Of a DNA stretch of 64,000 nucleotides, positions 25,210-36,830 are shown piece by piece. Source of the stretch: Chroicocephalus ridibundus (Eukaryota; Chordata; Aves; Charadriiformes; Laridae). Numbering within the stretch: position 1 is the stretch's first letter; each line of letters starts with the position of its first letter. The stretch covers positions 87,278,889 to 87,342,888 of the forward strand of contig NC_086285.1 in assembly GCF_963924245.1 (NCBI RefSeq), in the 5' to 3' direction. The notes beneath the pieces were generated by a model. It was not told where the DNA came from and searched no databases. It was given only the letters and a program-made list of their open reading frames with translations. A program made the translations under genes and the position numbers.

Positions 25210-26579
25210 GAGTCAGTTACAACACACACTATATACTTAAGTCCTGAAAGTACTCCATGCGTCTCTCATAGTGCTCTGTTTTTCGCTCAAAACCAGCTAT
25301 ATTAATGTGTGTTTTGTTTCATGCTGAGATACTGGTTTATGATGTGCAGATGAATGTTTATGCAGAATGAGCTGAACTACAGAATTCTTCTAGTTGCCAG
25401 TTGTGCAGTTGTTAAATATGTCTGGCCAAGCAGACCTGGTTACAGTATTGTAAATTCAGTGAAAGAAAATGACTTGACATTTAGACATTTTATATTGTCA
25501 TTAAATTTTAAATCAGACAAAATAGCCATGCTTTCAGGTGTTATAGAAGATTAAAAGAGAATCTTAAAGGAAAAAATGATGGACATATTCATTTGCTTCT
25601 TCTTTCTCCTCCACAGATGACTCCTTTCTAAATAGTCAAAGACTAAGATATTTTACTCCTTCTTTTATCAGCCTTATTTCTAAAACAATCCATTTAACAT
25701 AATCCAATGACAATTCACATGGATGCTTTAATAGGGTGTAGAATTGAGTTTTAGAATGCAATAACTCAAAAACATTAATAGGAGACCACTGAAGCTGGTT
25801 GCTGAAGAATATTTGAATTACCAATTAATAAAACATTAATTGTATTAATATAACTATTAATGTCAAGTTATCACTTTGAATCCGTTCCATAGAACTTATG
25901 CTTCAGGAACAAATATTAAAAAATTAGTCTGGATAGAATGCAACTTATCACCAGCTGGTGACTATAGAAAAACAAATTAAGGGGAGCAGGGAAAAATATC
26001 AAGACATGAAATACTTTCAAACGAATTTTGAAAAAAATAATGCACAAATATGTAGAAAACATCATAACATAATGCATGAAGGCTTTACATATAACATGCT
26101 AGACTAATCTGTTGGGTCTCTTGCATAAATTATTGCCTGAACAAAAGAAATACAGCAAATCTCAGACTGGATTTCAGTACCATTTGCATCTGACATAAAA
26201 ATACATTTAAACCTAAATGATTACAATTGAAAACATAGAGATAAGCAGACAAATTAAAATGTGGATAAGGAGATGCACAAACAGGCAGCATGGAAATGGA
26301 GGGAGACAGACTGCAAGGAGGTTACACAGGAAGATTCTCAGAGATCAAATCCATTACCTACTGTGGTCAAAACTTTTGGCAGTGATGTTGGCATAAACAT
26401 TTTGATCGCGCTGCTGACACGGAGCTGAAAGGCATCATCAGAGCATGACAGGATACAAAGAACTGGAGAGCCCTCCTGTAAAAACTTAAACTCACGTTTT
26501 TTATTAACAACAAAACTTCAGTCACAAACTCCTGAGTTCAAAATGACAGAGAAGTATTGAACATAGTAAATGGCCATAG

Positions 26580-27145
26580 GATGACTGCAAATTGTCAGTC
26601 TGGTGCAGTTGCAAAGACAAGTACAATCCCAATATCAGGATAATTATTTTCAGCAGAGACCGAGAAGCATTAACATAACTGTTGAAGGTCTCATGTTTAT
26701 TTGGAATACTGAGTACAATTCTGGGTATGCATGTTCATCAAAGACATATAACGGAGAATGTAAATCTTATCTTCTATATGAAGACTAGATGAACAAGACT
26801 GGTTTCACCTGGAGAAACAAAGGGTGAAAGGAAACAATTGCTGCATAGAAATTCACTAGAAAAAGGTCTAAGCATAGAAAAGGTAAGATATGTGTGCAAA
26901 ACCAAAATAGGAACTAGGACTGAATGAATTCACACTGTCCATAAGGAATTTCAGGCTGGAAATGAGAGCACTCCTACTCAGTAGAGCAATAAAATTCTGA
27001 ATTGTGTACAGCAAGGCAGGAAAATGAGACACGCAGAAAGCTAAAGTGCACTTTGGAACTTGCTATGTTTAAGAAGTGGGCTATATGACATATTGCCTGG
27101 GAACTAGAATCTGAAGATCCCTTCCGCTTCGTATGTTCTAAAAAT
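26580..27145 (+). mobile_element. Ancient CR1/L3-like 3' fragment
   Basis: The C-terminal part of a diverged CR1-type ORF2 and its 3' end can be followed in order: GCAAAGACAAGTACAATC near 26610, a block from about 26648 to 26730 whose translation resembles the PLY...LEYCVQFW region, then a segment around 26938-27000 similar to the RKFHLNMR region, and finally a degenerate CR1 3' end, AGATCCCTTCCGC at 27115-27127 followed by TATGTTCTA. No frame is open. It lacks the young avian octamer tail, which fits an older family. Confidence 0.55.
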
Positions 27146-29574
27146 TCCTATTCTGAACTGTCAGGAAGATAGACTGGAATAATAATTAAAAAATAAATAA
27201 AATCATAAGCTTTCTTTTGTAGGTAGCACACAAAGGCCTAAAGAGATTGAATAACTTAAGATTATATAGGAAGTAAACCTATTTTGATCACAGAAGACCA
27301 TATTTTAAAGCTGAAAGCTTTATAATTTTTCAAAAAAATTACACACCTTGCTTGTGACAACTTTAAGATTTCTATTATTAATGTCTAATAAATTCAAAGG
27401 ATGCCAAATCACTGTCATTCTTTAAAAATCTGTAATTTTTTTGTTCTTGAATTTCTGACAGATATATATAGATTTGTCTGCTGATGTGATATTTGAAAGA
27501 ATAAATTAAAGGCAATTATGTTTACAATATCTTGATACTCACTGCACTCTACACTAAAAGCCTATCTCTAAAATCTACTGATTATACTCCAAAGTAAAAA
27601 TACTTTCAAACAACATTTGGTGCAATTCTTTTTAATTCCATGTAAACAAAACTGCACTTAAATTGTTTGTTAGCATTTCTCTAGAAATTTTTAATTAGTA
27701 GAGAACAGATGGTTCGTTTGAAATTCAAAATTCATTTCCAGCATTAATGGATAGATGAGTAGCTATACTTATTTTATCAAAGAAAATTGTATACTGTATT
27801 AACCATAAAGAACATGTGTCATTTTGCTGACCTCTTTCACAAGTAGGTCAAAATAACACACTTTCAGTTTGAGGCCAAATGGAAGAGGAAAAAGAAAATC
27901 TGCTTGCCAAGACAGAGCCAGTAAGGAGCTTCAGGTGCAAGTCAAAGTGACAGGGGGAGGCATGTTTGCAACAGAGGGATCTACCAAATGAATCAAGGGA
28001 GATTTAAAAAGTTATTTTGATGTTTTCCAATACAGTCCTGAATTTGGCAGTGACTGTCACAAATTTTCCATTGCTGCAGACTTTTAAAAAGAAATCTGGA
28101 CTTTTACACTTTTCAAATATGCTCAACTTCAAACAGGAATTAATATATGCAGATTCTATATCACGCACTATATAGGAGGTAAAATCAGACCACTAATATT
28201 GTTCTTTCTGGCTTTATAGGATCCAAATCCCTTGCCTGGGCACAGAAAGCCATAGTGAGCATGATATCTTTCTCAAAGACTCTTTCTTTTGCAGAGACGT
28301 TATGCCATCTCTTGGTTTTGTTTTTCTAGACTAATTGATTCTTAATCCTTGCCAGTTCTTCCTTTGTATTGAAAGCACTTTCACTGACAAGATTTTGACC
28401 TTCTGCTAATTACTCTTGTGATTAGGTGACCATCAGCACAGGAGTGCTCTCAGTTTATGGTTTTCTTAGTTTTCTCAGCACTCTTCATGCACCCCAGCAA
28501 GCTGTATAGATCACACAGTAAAAGCACTGAAGAGCCCACTCATACCAGAAACAGTGAATTTGCATGAACTTTTACAGAATAGCTTCAACATTTCAGTTTG
28601 TCAACACATTACATATCGTGGAATGGAACACTCGAGGAAAACTTTGGTGCCAAGGACACCAATATGCACCAGGGAATGTAGGTTTCAAATGGCAGCTGAG
28701 GAAGGTCAAATTTTCTTTCCCTTCTTGAAGTCCAAGTTTTCCTGCAAAGTCTTGGTATTAAGCAACAGAAAATATCCCTGTCATAGCTAACTTCCATGCA
28801 TACATTTCTTTACATGAACTTATTAAGGTGTAACTAGCTATGTGACTTTTAGTAGGACCGTAGACAAATATGCTTTATAGAGTATGTCTGCTTTTGAGAA
28901 ATGTACATATGAAAAGAGTTTGAAAAAATGCTGCTACATTATTAGTAAGTTTGAGAGAGTATTCCTTGCTACAATAATCACAATCAATGTTCATAAGATC
29001 CTGATCCAACTATAAAATAAAATCCACGTGGAATGCTCATTAGCTTTAATAGACTTTGACTAAATTATTAATGTAAAATAAAATTTAATCTTAAGAAAGG
29101 TTATCTTTGAAAGTGACCCAAGATCCCTGAGTGACTAATTTATTTTTGCTATGTTGTTGTAACTATAATTGAAAAAAAAAAAATTATTTTTTTCAGCATA
29201 AATGCCTGATTATTTTTTTTTCTTTTAAATGGTTAATCACAAAGAAGTTTTGTGAAAAGAAATATTGGACCAGACTGATCATTAAAGTCCGACTGTTTTG
29301 GTATTGTTCTTAGGTGTACTTCAACCATCAAGTTTTTGGATTGTTCCAAAACAAACGTCTACCTAAAGAATTAGGATTTGTTGCCACTCTAGCAGATGTA
29401 ACGAATCAGCATTACAGTGTAACTGTGTTTATTTAGTATTGTCCTCCGAACCAGCTGCTAGTCAAAAGGACATATCCCTAACTAAATACTGTTTTCTTCA
29501 TTCCTCTTGTCTTTAAATTTTTGCATTGTATATTGATAATAAATTTTAAGTAGCTTTAGCTTCTGTTACTGGTT
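27146..29574. other. AT-rich non-coding DNA, no element recognised
   Basis: No gene, RNA or mobile element that I can support. Short open frames, such as the 78-residue frame at 28554-28790, carry no recognisable domain. Confidence 0.55.
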
Positions 29575-29945
29575 CTTTTGTGTTCCTGCCTGGTAGAATG
29601 AGGAGCTCTTATGTGATTACTTTTCTCCCCCCCACCATGAAAGTACTGGCAGACTATCATCAAGTCACCTCCTTATCTTTTACTAAACACTCTAGCTTAT
29701 CTTTTAAAGACTGAGTTATGGGACAAGTTTTCCAAAACATCAGTTGTTTTCATAGGCTTTCCCTAAAGAACTTGTCACTTGTCAGTCCCAGGTACAAAAA
29801 CTATGCAAGTACCAAATGCAAAGGGTTGGCTTTCCCTATGTTTCATACATTGACCTGGCTATGATTGCTTCTCCTGCCAAAGTACACATTTGGTAGCTGA
29901 GGACCCCTACACCAAAACTGTATTCCACATTCAGTGACAGAGTTC
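29575..29945 (-). mobile_element. Ancient CR1/L3-like fragment
   Basis: Read in reverse, the segment resembles the region after the reverse transcriptase of older CR1/L3 families. ATCAAGTCACCTCCTTATC near 29660 matches the complement of the GGTGAC...TGAT block in the tail of the frame, and CCCCTACACCAAAACTGTATTCCA at 29905-29928 resembles the complement of the TGGAGTACTGTGTCCAG-like block. Divergence is high and the call rests on a few short blocks in the right order. Confidence 0.4.
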
Positions 29946-30786
29946 CTGCTTTTGAGGAATGGAAAAGCAAAGAGTCTTTTTATAGACCAAAAAAAGCACA
30001 AGAGAATCAGCTTAAACGGTAATTTTCCCCGCATACCTCGAAAACATGAGTCTGGTTTTGGTGGGTTTTTGTTGCATTGTTGTTCCCCCCCTGCCATAAA
30101 ACTCAATATACATCACCCCGTTTCTCTGGGATTCCAGCCTCACTGAAGCCAGTCTGTTTTTCTTGGTGTGTTTGCCTTTAGGGAAAGCCAAATCTGACAG
30201 TGTTATGAAAGGATGACTTTTCTTTAGTATAAAAAGTGCCGCTCTTTCTTCTCAGATGGATGTTACCATTTAATCATTTCTCAAACAGCTGGCTAATTTG
30301 AAAAGGCTCCATTAATTCACCACTAGCCACAATCATCTTGCAAGAGAGACAGCAAGGCAACTTGTCCAATTGACATAATAAGGAAAAAAAAAACCCATAA
30401 TTTTTCATTTTTAACCAGTGCAATATGGAACAGGAAAGCATTAAAGAATGGGATACAGATACTGGGACCAAGTTGCCTTGAAAGAAGGAGCTGAATACAG
30501 TCACTGATGAAATGTTCATCAAACACCCAGATGTGTTATTTTGATATTTCCTTTCTTGTTCCCTCTGTTCCTTACTTGTCCTTCATTCTCTCCTCCTAAA
30601 AAGACCTATATTTCTGAAGAGAAGTCTTTTCTGTTCACTGAGCTTAGGCCCAAAGAGCTTTGTGCACGTTGCTTGGAAGCAATCAAAGTGCATCCTGAAC
30701 ATCACCATGTTTTCAGAATCTCAAATATATGAAGCAGTATTCCAAAAAGAATACAGTTAAAAAAAATTCCCCCAATAGGGCTGCCA
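29946..30786. other. Non-coding DNA, no element recognised
   Basis: AT-rich with T-rich and A-rich tracts. Overlapping 67- to 82-residue frames on the minus strand around 30274-30526 lack any recognisable domain. Confidence 0.5.
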
Positions 30787-31165
30787 ATGGAAGCTTTAAC
30801 AGCCGGCACGGTCCCCTCCAGGGGCTGCAGGGAAACCCCCGCCCCAGCGGGGTCTCTGCCGGGGCCGCGGGGGCATCTCCGCGGGGGCGCCCGGAGCCCC
30901 TCCTCCCCTCCTCCCGCTCTCCCCTCGGGGCTCGCAGGGCTGTTTCTCACCCGGTTTCCCTCAGCCCTGGCTGCCGGGCAGCGTTTTGCCCTTTCTGAGC
31001 CAGGCTTTCCCCGCGGCGCCCGCCCGTGGCTGAGGGGCTCAGCTGTGCCCTGCGCTGGGGCCGTTGGAGCCGGCTGGAACCGGCTGTGTCCGGCACGGGG
31101 CAGCCCCGGCCCGGCAACACAGGGGCCCGCCCTGATGCCCGCCCTTGCTGTCAAAACCTGGGCAG
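30787..31165 (-). mobile_element. CpG-rich island, probably a fragment of an avian ERV LTR
   Basis: About 380 bp of strongly GC- and CpG-rich DNA with sharp edges inside AT-rich surroundings. Read on the minus strand, the order of a GAGAAACAGCCCTGC block, a purine-rich GGAGGGGAGG block and a CTGCAGCCCCTGGAGG block resembles, from memory, the GC-rich LTRs of avian ERVL-type elements. I see no clear TG...CA ends, TATA box or target duplication, so boundaries and orientation are tentative. The alternative is a CpG island with promoter activity for an unrecognised transcript. Overlapping frames of 145 (+) and 185 (-) residues here are expected from low stop-codon density in GC-rich DNA. Confidence 0.45.
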
Positions 31166-32403
31166 GTGGACCCAAGACAGGGAAAAATGCTGACTTCCAA
31201 AGTATTAAATGGGTACTTAAATGAAGTACTATTACGCCTGAAACTAAGAAAAATATCACGTGCCTGTGATTTTGTTATACACAAAGTACTATCCTGTCTG
31301 CATACACTTCTGTAAACTTAAAAGTTCTTCGCTATCACAGAAAGCTATACGCTCTCGTAGCAGTTTAATGTTTTAACTTTGAAAATCTTTCAGAACAAGT
31401 ATTTCATTTACCTTCTTTGTTCTTTGTGTTTGTTCTTTGGTTTTCCTTACTTTGTCTCCAACAACTTTTACACGGTTCTGGAACTGAAATTGGCAGAGCT
31501 TTTACAAGACATCTCAAGGGCATGCAACTCAAGAATTAGTATAAAACTCAGTTTGGAATTAAAATTGTAAAGAAATACTCTTGAAAAACAACCTGTTGTG
31601 TATGTGACAGCAAATATCTTCTAAGACTCTTTTAACAATAAAAATCTATTGGTCCTGAACTATAACAGCCCATCCATCTGAACACATTAACTTTGAGAAA
31701 CTAACAGCTAGCTTGCCATAAAGAAGAGAAGGTCACTTTGATTTATGGGTTTGCGCCCTTCACTAAAATTGCTCGAAACAACAGTGTTTGCTTCTCAAAC
31801 AGGATATGCATGGGAAGTATTCAGGAAGCATATAGGAAGTATTCCCCTGGATACCAGACACACTCCCACCTGCTTCCTGAGCCAAGGGAAGACTCCCTGA
31901 TGTCTTCTCTCCTCCTTTCTTTTCACATCATTCCTACTATCATGCAGCAGAGACTAATCTGTCCAGAGGAATCTGCCTAGAGGAGAGAAAAAACAGATGG
32001 GGAGAACATTAGAACTCGAAGTCAAACACTTTAATTTAACACTTCCTGATCTTTATTTTTAAAACAAGCTACAAGGAGGTTTCTGAACATTATTTTGGTG
32101 TTAAATAGGATTTTTTTAATACAGATGAATGAGATAGTTTTCCACATCAGAGCATTGAACAGTTCATATTTTAATCTGCTTCACTCCTGCACAATTATCT
32201 TTATACATTTAATATACACTTAACACCTACCATTTTATCATTATAAACACCCACTCAGCTAATCAAGGAGTTCAAAAAGTTCTCATTGCATGGGGAAATA
32301 TGTTTAGCATATTACCATAATTTTTAAAAAAGCTATAGAAAGAAAGAAAATACGCTGTACTTACTAAGGTAAACAAATGAAACTGCATAATTTAATTGGA
32401 ATG
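31166..32403. other. AT-rich non-coding DNA, no element recognised
   Basis: Between the GC-rich island and the retroviral LTR I see no gene or repeat. The first 50-70 bases may still belong to the GC-rich LTR-like element. Confidence 0.5.
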
Positions 32404-32761
32404 TGTGAAAGACTGGAACTTCAAAATAATTGTCTCAAAGCTTGCTTAACCTGCAAATTGACGGCAGGCTTGCAGGCTGATAAGAAGCTTGCTTGTAACT
32501 ATTTAGCACCTTCTGCAGACCATCCTCCTGGCTTGCCAGTCACCACCCAAGATTGCCATCAGTTGAAGAGGGGGTGTTCCTCCCCCCAGCTGGACAGGGT
32601 GGAGGCCTCTGACTCTCAGAGTGGCCAGACCCTGCCTAGTCTGTGTTGTTAACTCCAAAATTGCTGAAGCCAAGCATTGCCCAAACAGCAAGGGAGCAGG
32701 AAAAGCCTATGAGGCAACTGTGTAAAATGACAAATTGCTGGACAAAGGCCACCGTCACGCT

Positions 32762-32805
32762 GATTGGTCAAGCTACGGACTGACCTGGGCTACCTGGACT
32801 ATAAC
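32762..32805 (+). promoter_or_regulatory. LTR core promoter: inverted CCAAT and TATA-like box
   Basis: GATTGG at 32762-32767, the reverse of a CCAAT box, lies about 35 bp upstream of TATAAC at 32800-32805. This is standard U3 spacing, predicting transcript start near 32830. The TATA box is imperfect. Confidence 0.4.
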
Positions 32806-33019
32806 TGGCCTGGCAACCCACCACAATTTAGGAATTGGGACTGAGACCCCCACCAGCATCAACCATGGATCAATGGGATGCTGCTGAACTTCCAGAGGAC
32901 GGCTGAGACGTTGTCGGGCCTGTGGTGGTGACTATACTCTTGCTACGCTCCATAATACTGCTTCTCTTTTTCTGTCTTTACCCTATCACTTGTCTCAGTG
33001 ACTTTTGCTGGGGAATAAC

Positions 33020-33025
33020 AATAAA
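33020..33025 (+). terminator. LTR polyadenylation signal AATAAA
   Basis: A canonical AATAAA about 30 bp before the LTR end, where the R/U5 region of a retroviral LTR carries its poly(A) signal. Confidence 0.55.
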
Positions 33026-33061
33026 CCTGCAATACGTTGGACTGGAACATAACATCTTGAC

Positions 33062-33079
33062 TGGCATCACGGACAGGAT
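33062..33079 (+). other. Retroviral primer-binding site candidate
   Basis: TGGCATCACGGACAGGAT begins with TGG, the complement of a tRNA CCA end, just downstream of the proposed LTR. The CGGACAGG part resembles the CGAACAGG of lysine-tRNA-type sites with one change, while the first half fits poorly, so the primer tRNA is undecided. Confidence 0.55.
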
Positions 33080-33395
33080 TTTTTATTCCTTGGTGTGAAA
33101 GTGTTGCTTTATACTATTTGCTTTTGCTATTTGCTTTTGCACGTATTGGAGAGACGCTTGTGTGCGTACGTGTGTGCCTCTTGGGGATGTAAGTGGGTGG
33201 GAATCTGTGTGGCCTCTCTGAGGTGACTGCCCCCAGTTTTTAGTAAAAGTGTTGCACTTTTTGCCCATTTTACTTTTAGTCTGTTTTACGTGCATACCCC
33301 TCAGGGACTGGGTGGGACTTTGTGTAGAATTGATACTTACTTACATGCTATTTCCCGGAGGCGATCTCCACCCCTCCCCCCCTCCATTGTTGAAA

Positions 33396-34534
33396 ATGAG
33401 CAATGATTACACATTCGGAAGGCAGGGATGTGCTGTGTAACCTTTTAGAGAAACACGATGCATGTCCCTCCGTAACAGGTAATGACTGGGCACAAGAAAA
33501 TCGGCATAGTCTGCAGAGTGTTACCGACTGAATTAGCACCTTGCAAAAGGACCCTAAACTTTGGCCCGGACGAGGGAAATCTATAATATGTGCTGTTTTA
33601 GGCGCCAGTCTGGTAGCGGCTGTAGAAGCCCAAGACCAGCAACACAGTGCCAAATCCCAAATTATACAATCTTTACAAACTTCTCTACAAACTCTTGTCC
33701 AATCCCTGCAAGGAGAAGTGAAGGATTTAAAGAGACAATTAGCTCAGGAGAGAGCTCAGGCAGACTATCTACAATCACAATCTGCCCTTAAAGAACAGCT
33801 CCTCACCAACGACAGGAGAGTTGTGACAGCCACCCCCCTCCGCTAAGGCAGAAACAATATACCCCTTTGAAGAGCTAGAAGAAGCAAGAATGAGATTAGA
33901 CAAATTAGAGATGCCTCCTTGCTCGCTCCGACCTTTGATCAAAATGCAATACACATACGACGATGATCAAGACGACTCCCCCCAAATTATTACTAAGGAA
34001 GTGCCATACACTGCTACAGAACTAGCTAAATTAAAAAAGGAGTTTGGTCGTACCCCTAGGGAGTCAGAAACGGAACATGTGCGGAGGGTGTCATTGTCGG
34101 GTGGGGATCAGATGCTATTAAGTGAAAAAGAAGCTGAAGGGTATTGGGGGCCCAGAGTGTTTTTAACGACTGGCGATCACCATGCCCTTTGGTCCCTAGC
34201 TCAGAGGGCAGCCTATTGGGCTGGAGGTCTCAATCCCTTAGAACAGGGAGATCCTGTCGCTATCACGGAATCAGTTGATCAATCAGTGAAAAATGTGCAA
34301 AAAGCAGCATGCTTACAAATGATGCACGACCGGGAGCTCAACCCCCAACAAGAATCCCCTGTGATGATGCCGGTTGACCCTGAATGGATGACTACCTCAA
34401 TAAGGGGTCTCCCTGAACCTATTGGCATACAATTACAGGGTACAATTAAAGCAGTGTCCCAAAGTGAAAGGGTCACGGCTGCACTAGAAGGGTTGGTAAC
34501 CCCTAATCTCAAACCGCAAAATTTGAGTGTTTAA
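33396..34534 (+). pseudogene. gag: Endogenous retroviral gag, partial and frameshifted
   Basis: Gag is the virion structural polyprotein. A plausible start is the ATG at 33396, which opens a short frame stopping at 33438-33440. Gag-like coding resumes in a second frame at about 33541-33846, rich in Gln, Lys, Glu and Leu with heptad-like spacing (about residues 40-90 of that frame), a likely coiled coil. It passes to a third frame that contains the ATG at 33890 and runs to 34534; this holds a capsid-like region including the blocks PYTATELAKLKKEFGR and QRAAYWAGGLNPLEQ. The frame changes near 33836-33846 by a small indel, and another lesion lies before 33541. No zinc-knuckle nucleocapsid is reached: the homologous sequence stops near 34530. 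It is therefore non-functional. The assignment rests on recognition of the gag block order and the upstream LTR and primer-binding site. Confidence 0.75.
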
Positions 34535-35629
34535 GATTATAGTCTTCACTTCATAATTATGGTCAGAGAGCTTTAAAATATAAATGACTGAAGATTTCAC
34601 AGTCTTGTTCTGATGTGAATTTTGGCCATCTTTTGTAATGTGTTCGTTCTATATCACTGTAACAAAAGTGGTGTAATTGTAAAAGAATCAAATATTTCTT
34701 GTCATAACAGTTGAACTTGTCAGTACCCAAATGTTTTAATGCAACTACTTTGTGTAAATGAGCACAGAGCACACATAAAACATCAATTACATAGCAAATT
34801 GCACTGCAGTTAAGGAGAAAAACAGAAAAAAAACCAACAAAACCAACATCAGTTATGACAAAAGCTGGTAAAAAAAAAAAGAAATCTGCACATGTGAAAA
34901 ATGAAAAATCTAAATTTTTCCACAGGATTTATCTTATGCTTTTATTTTATTTCCACTTCATGTTAGTATCCTTGCCTCATTCCTTTTACTTTTACTTTCA
35001 AGTACAGCACAACACTTAAGGAGAAACTACCATTTGTCATCACTAATCCACTTTCAGCCTTCCTTCTCAAAGGCACGTTTCTCCCTTCCTGCTCTTAAAA
35101 AAATATCAAGATTTGGAAAAAAGGCAAAATGAAGCACAGACTGTCCATTGTGATTTATTAAGTAGCAAAAAGGAAGGGAAAAATTATTTGTCTCAGCTGA
35201 TTAAATGGATCTTATATAAATCTTCAAATCTAAATTTCAAATTTCCCAAAGACAGACTATAACATTAAAAACTGTTCTTCCTCCACCAAAATAAACTACA
35301 TGCATGAAAATGCTAGGTTGAAAGTTTTTGCACACAACTATAATATTGCTTACATTGTTTGAATTACTGTATCAAACACGACTGCTCCATGATGTAGGTC
35401 AAAATGATACTGTATTTCATACAGCCAATTAAAATATAGGTTTAAAATGTGTTTAATAATTAATTTTTGGAATCTCCCTCAGACTTCTCATTTTCCAAAA
35501 ATATCCCCTTCTGATAAGAAATGTGATTGTATTTTTTCCTTCTTAGTTAATTTTGAAACTAAAGTCCCTGTAGCAAGTAACACAATATGCCTACTACAGT
35601 ATGTAATGTATTCTCACATTCCCCTAGAG
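34535..35629. other. AT-rich non-coding DNA, no element recognised
   Basis: The sequence changes abruptly from retroviral gag to AT-rich DNA at about 34535. No further retroviral coding or LTR is visible before the CR1 at 35630. Confidence 0.55.
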
Positions 35630-35639
35630 TAACATAGTG

Positions 35640-36205
35640 TGGTTGAGGTTGGAAGGGACCTCCGGAGATCATCTAATCCAATCCTGCTATTGAGAGGATG
35701 ATCATCTAGAGCAGGTTGCCTAGCACCTAGCATTCAAAGCCACTTGGGCTTTGAATATTTCCAAGGATGGAGATTTCAAAACCTCCTGAGCAAGCTGTGC
35801 TGGCGTTTGACCAGGGTTTGGGTGTTGGGTTTTTTTTTTCCTTATGTTTAAATAGAATTTCCTGTATTTCAGTGTGTGCCCATTGCCTCTTGTCCTGTCA
35901 TTGGGCAGCACTGAGAAGACCATGTCTCTGTCTTTGTACAATTTATAAGATTCCCCCTGAGCCTTCTCCAGGCTAAACAGACATACCTTTCACAACTTCT
36001 CATTGTACTTCAGTCTATTTATCTCCTTCACCGGACTCATTCCAGTAAGTCCATGTGTCTCTTTTACTGGAGAACTTGTATCTAAATCCAGCACTTTAGG
36101 TGTGGCCTCACCAGTGCAAGTAGAGAGGATCACCTCCCTTGATGTGCTGGCAATGCTCTTACAAATGTAGCCCAGGAGGAGGTTGACCACCTTTCCTGCA
36201 GAAGC
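35640..36205 (-). pseudogene. CR1 ORF2 C-terminal remnant
   Basis: Reverse-strand translation gives diverged pieces of the region after the reverse transcriptase, comparable with 62580-63120 of the intact copy. The order of blocks is correct but stops and indels interrupt each frame. It encodes nothing usable. Confidence 0.65.
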
Positions 36206-36224
36206 ACGGCTTCTTGTATGTGAG

Positions 36225-36830
36225 GATCACCATGTCCTTGCGTGTGACCGTCTCACAGTCACTGCAGCTGAGGCTGCCCCTGACCTTCCCATCTCTAACC
36301 AGTCTTTCCTTGTTTGTATGGATCAGAAGATTATCTCCTTAATCACCTGTGTCAGGAAGTTATCATTAGTGAACTCCAGAAATCTCATGGATTGATGGGT
36401 GCTCTGCATGCTTGACCTTCCAACAGGTATCAGAGTTATTCATGTTCCCCATGAGGTCCAGGGCCTGCAAATGAGGTGTCTTCAAGTTGTCTAAAGAAGG
36501 CTTCATCTGTGTCTTGTATCAAGTAGCCTGCAGAAAAACCCCACCACAACACCACCCACATTAGTTCTCCCCCTAATCTTGTCTAAGCAGCCCTCTGCTG
36601 ATTCATCACCTGCCCCTAGGCACAGCTCCCTGCATTCTTGCTGCTCTCTCACATAAAGGGCAACTCCTCCTTGCCTTCCCAGCCTGCCCTTCCCAGTTAC
36701 CATGCTTGCAGTACTCCAGTAGTGTGAACTATCCTATCAAGTCTTTGAGATCCCAGTAAGATCTCAGCCCTGTAACTGCACACAGACTTCTAATTTCTCC
36801 TTTTTCTTCCCCTATACTGCATGCGTGAGT
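36225..36830 (-). pseudogene. CR1 endonuclease-domain remnant
   Basis: The frame at 36503-36703 reads GGVALYVREQQECRELCLG, a signature stretch of the CR1 AP-like endonuclease. Further along, around 36360-36440, is a degraded counterpart of the GDFN motif block (reading MGNMNNSDTCWK), and near 36225-36300 a diverged counterpart of the SDHEM block. Toward 36830, the start of ORF2 is visible as a KCL-THA-like stretch. Frames are broken. Confidence 0.7.

Larger units (their letters stand above)
23318..26579. other. Non-coding DNA with small repeats
   Basis: No gene or sizeable transposon recognised. It holds a 29-bp orphan CR1 fragment at 23667-23695 and an (AC)n microsatellite at 25191-25209. 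The old CR1 at 26580 may extend upstream into the last few hundred bases, but I cannot follow it there. Confidence 0.5.
32404..33054 (+). repeat. 5' LTR of the truncated ERV
   Basis: The 3' boundary is placed at the CA ending ...GAACATAACA, 7 bp before the primer-binding site. The 5' boundary is a guess at TGTGAAAGACTGG, where the sequence changes character; a start near 32644 (TGTTGTTAAC) is an alternative. Inside are an inverted CCAAT box (ATTGG within 32761-32768), a TATAAC at 32800-32805 and AATAAA at 33020-33025. With no second LTR in the window, the ends cannot be confirmed by comparison. Confidence 0.6.
32404..34534 (+). mobile_element. Truncated endogenous retrovirus: LTR, leader, partial gag
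   Basis: An ERV 5' end in normal order: LTR (about 32404-33054), primer-binding-site candidate (33062-33079), a leader of about 315 bp, and a frameshifted gag ending abruptly at 34534 in AT-rich DNA. There is no protease, pol, env or 3' LTR in the window, so the provirus was truncated by deletion or recombination after insertion. The composition of the gag region is less AT-rich than the flanks. I do not assign it to a retroviral class, because pol is missing. Confidence 0.8.

Noticed and set aside
30702..31259. Overlapping 185- and 145-residue frames in the GC-rich island
   Set aside because: Low-complexity Pro/Arg/Gly/Ala translations on both strands, as expected where GC richness removes stop codons. 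The DNA is better explained as an LTR or CpG island.
33083..33395. Possible separate gene in the retroviral leader
   Set aside because: Only 60- to 70-residue frames occur on both strands. The stretch fits an untranslated leader between primer-binding site and gag.
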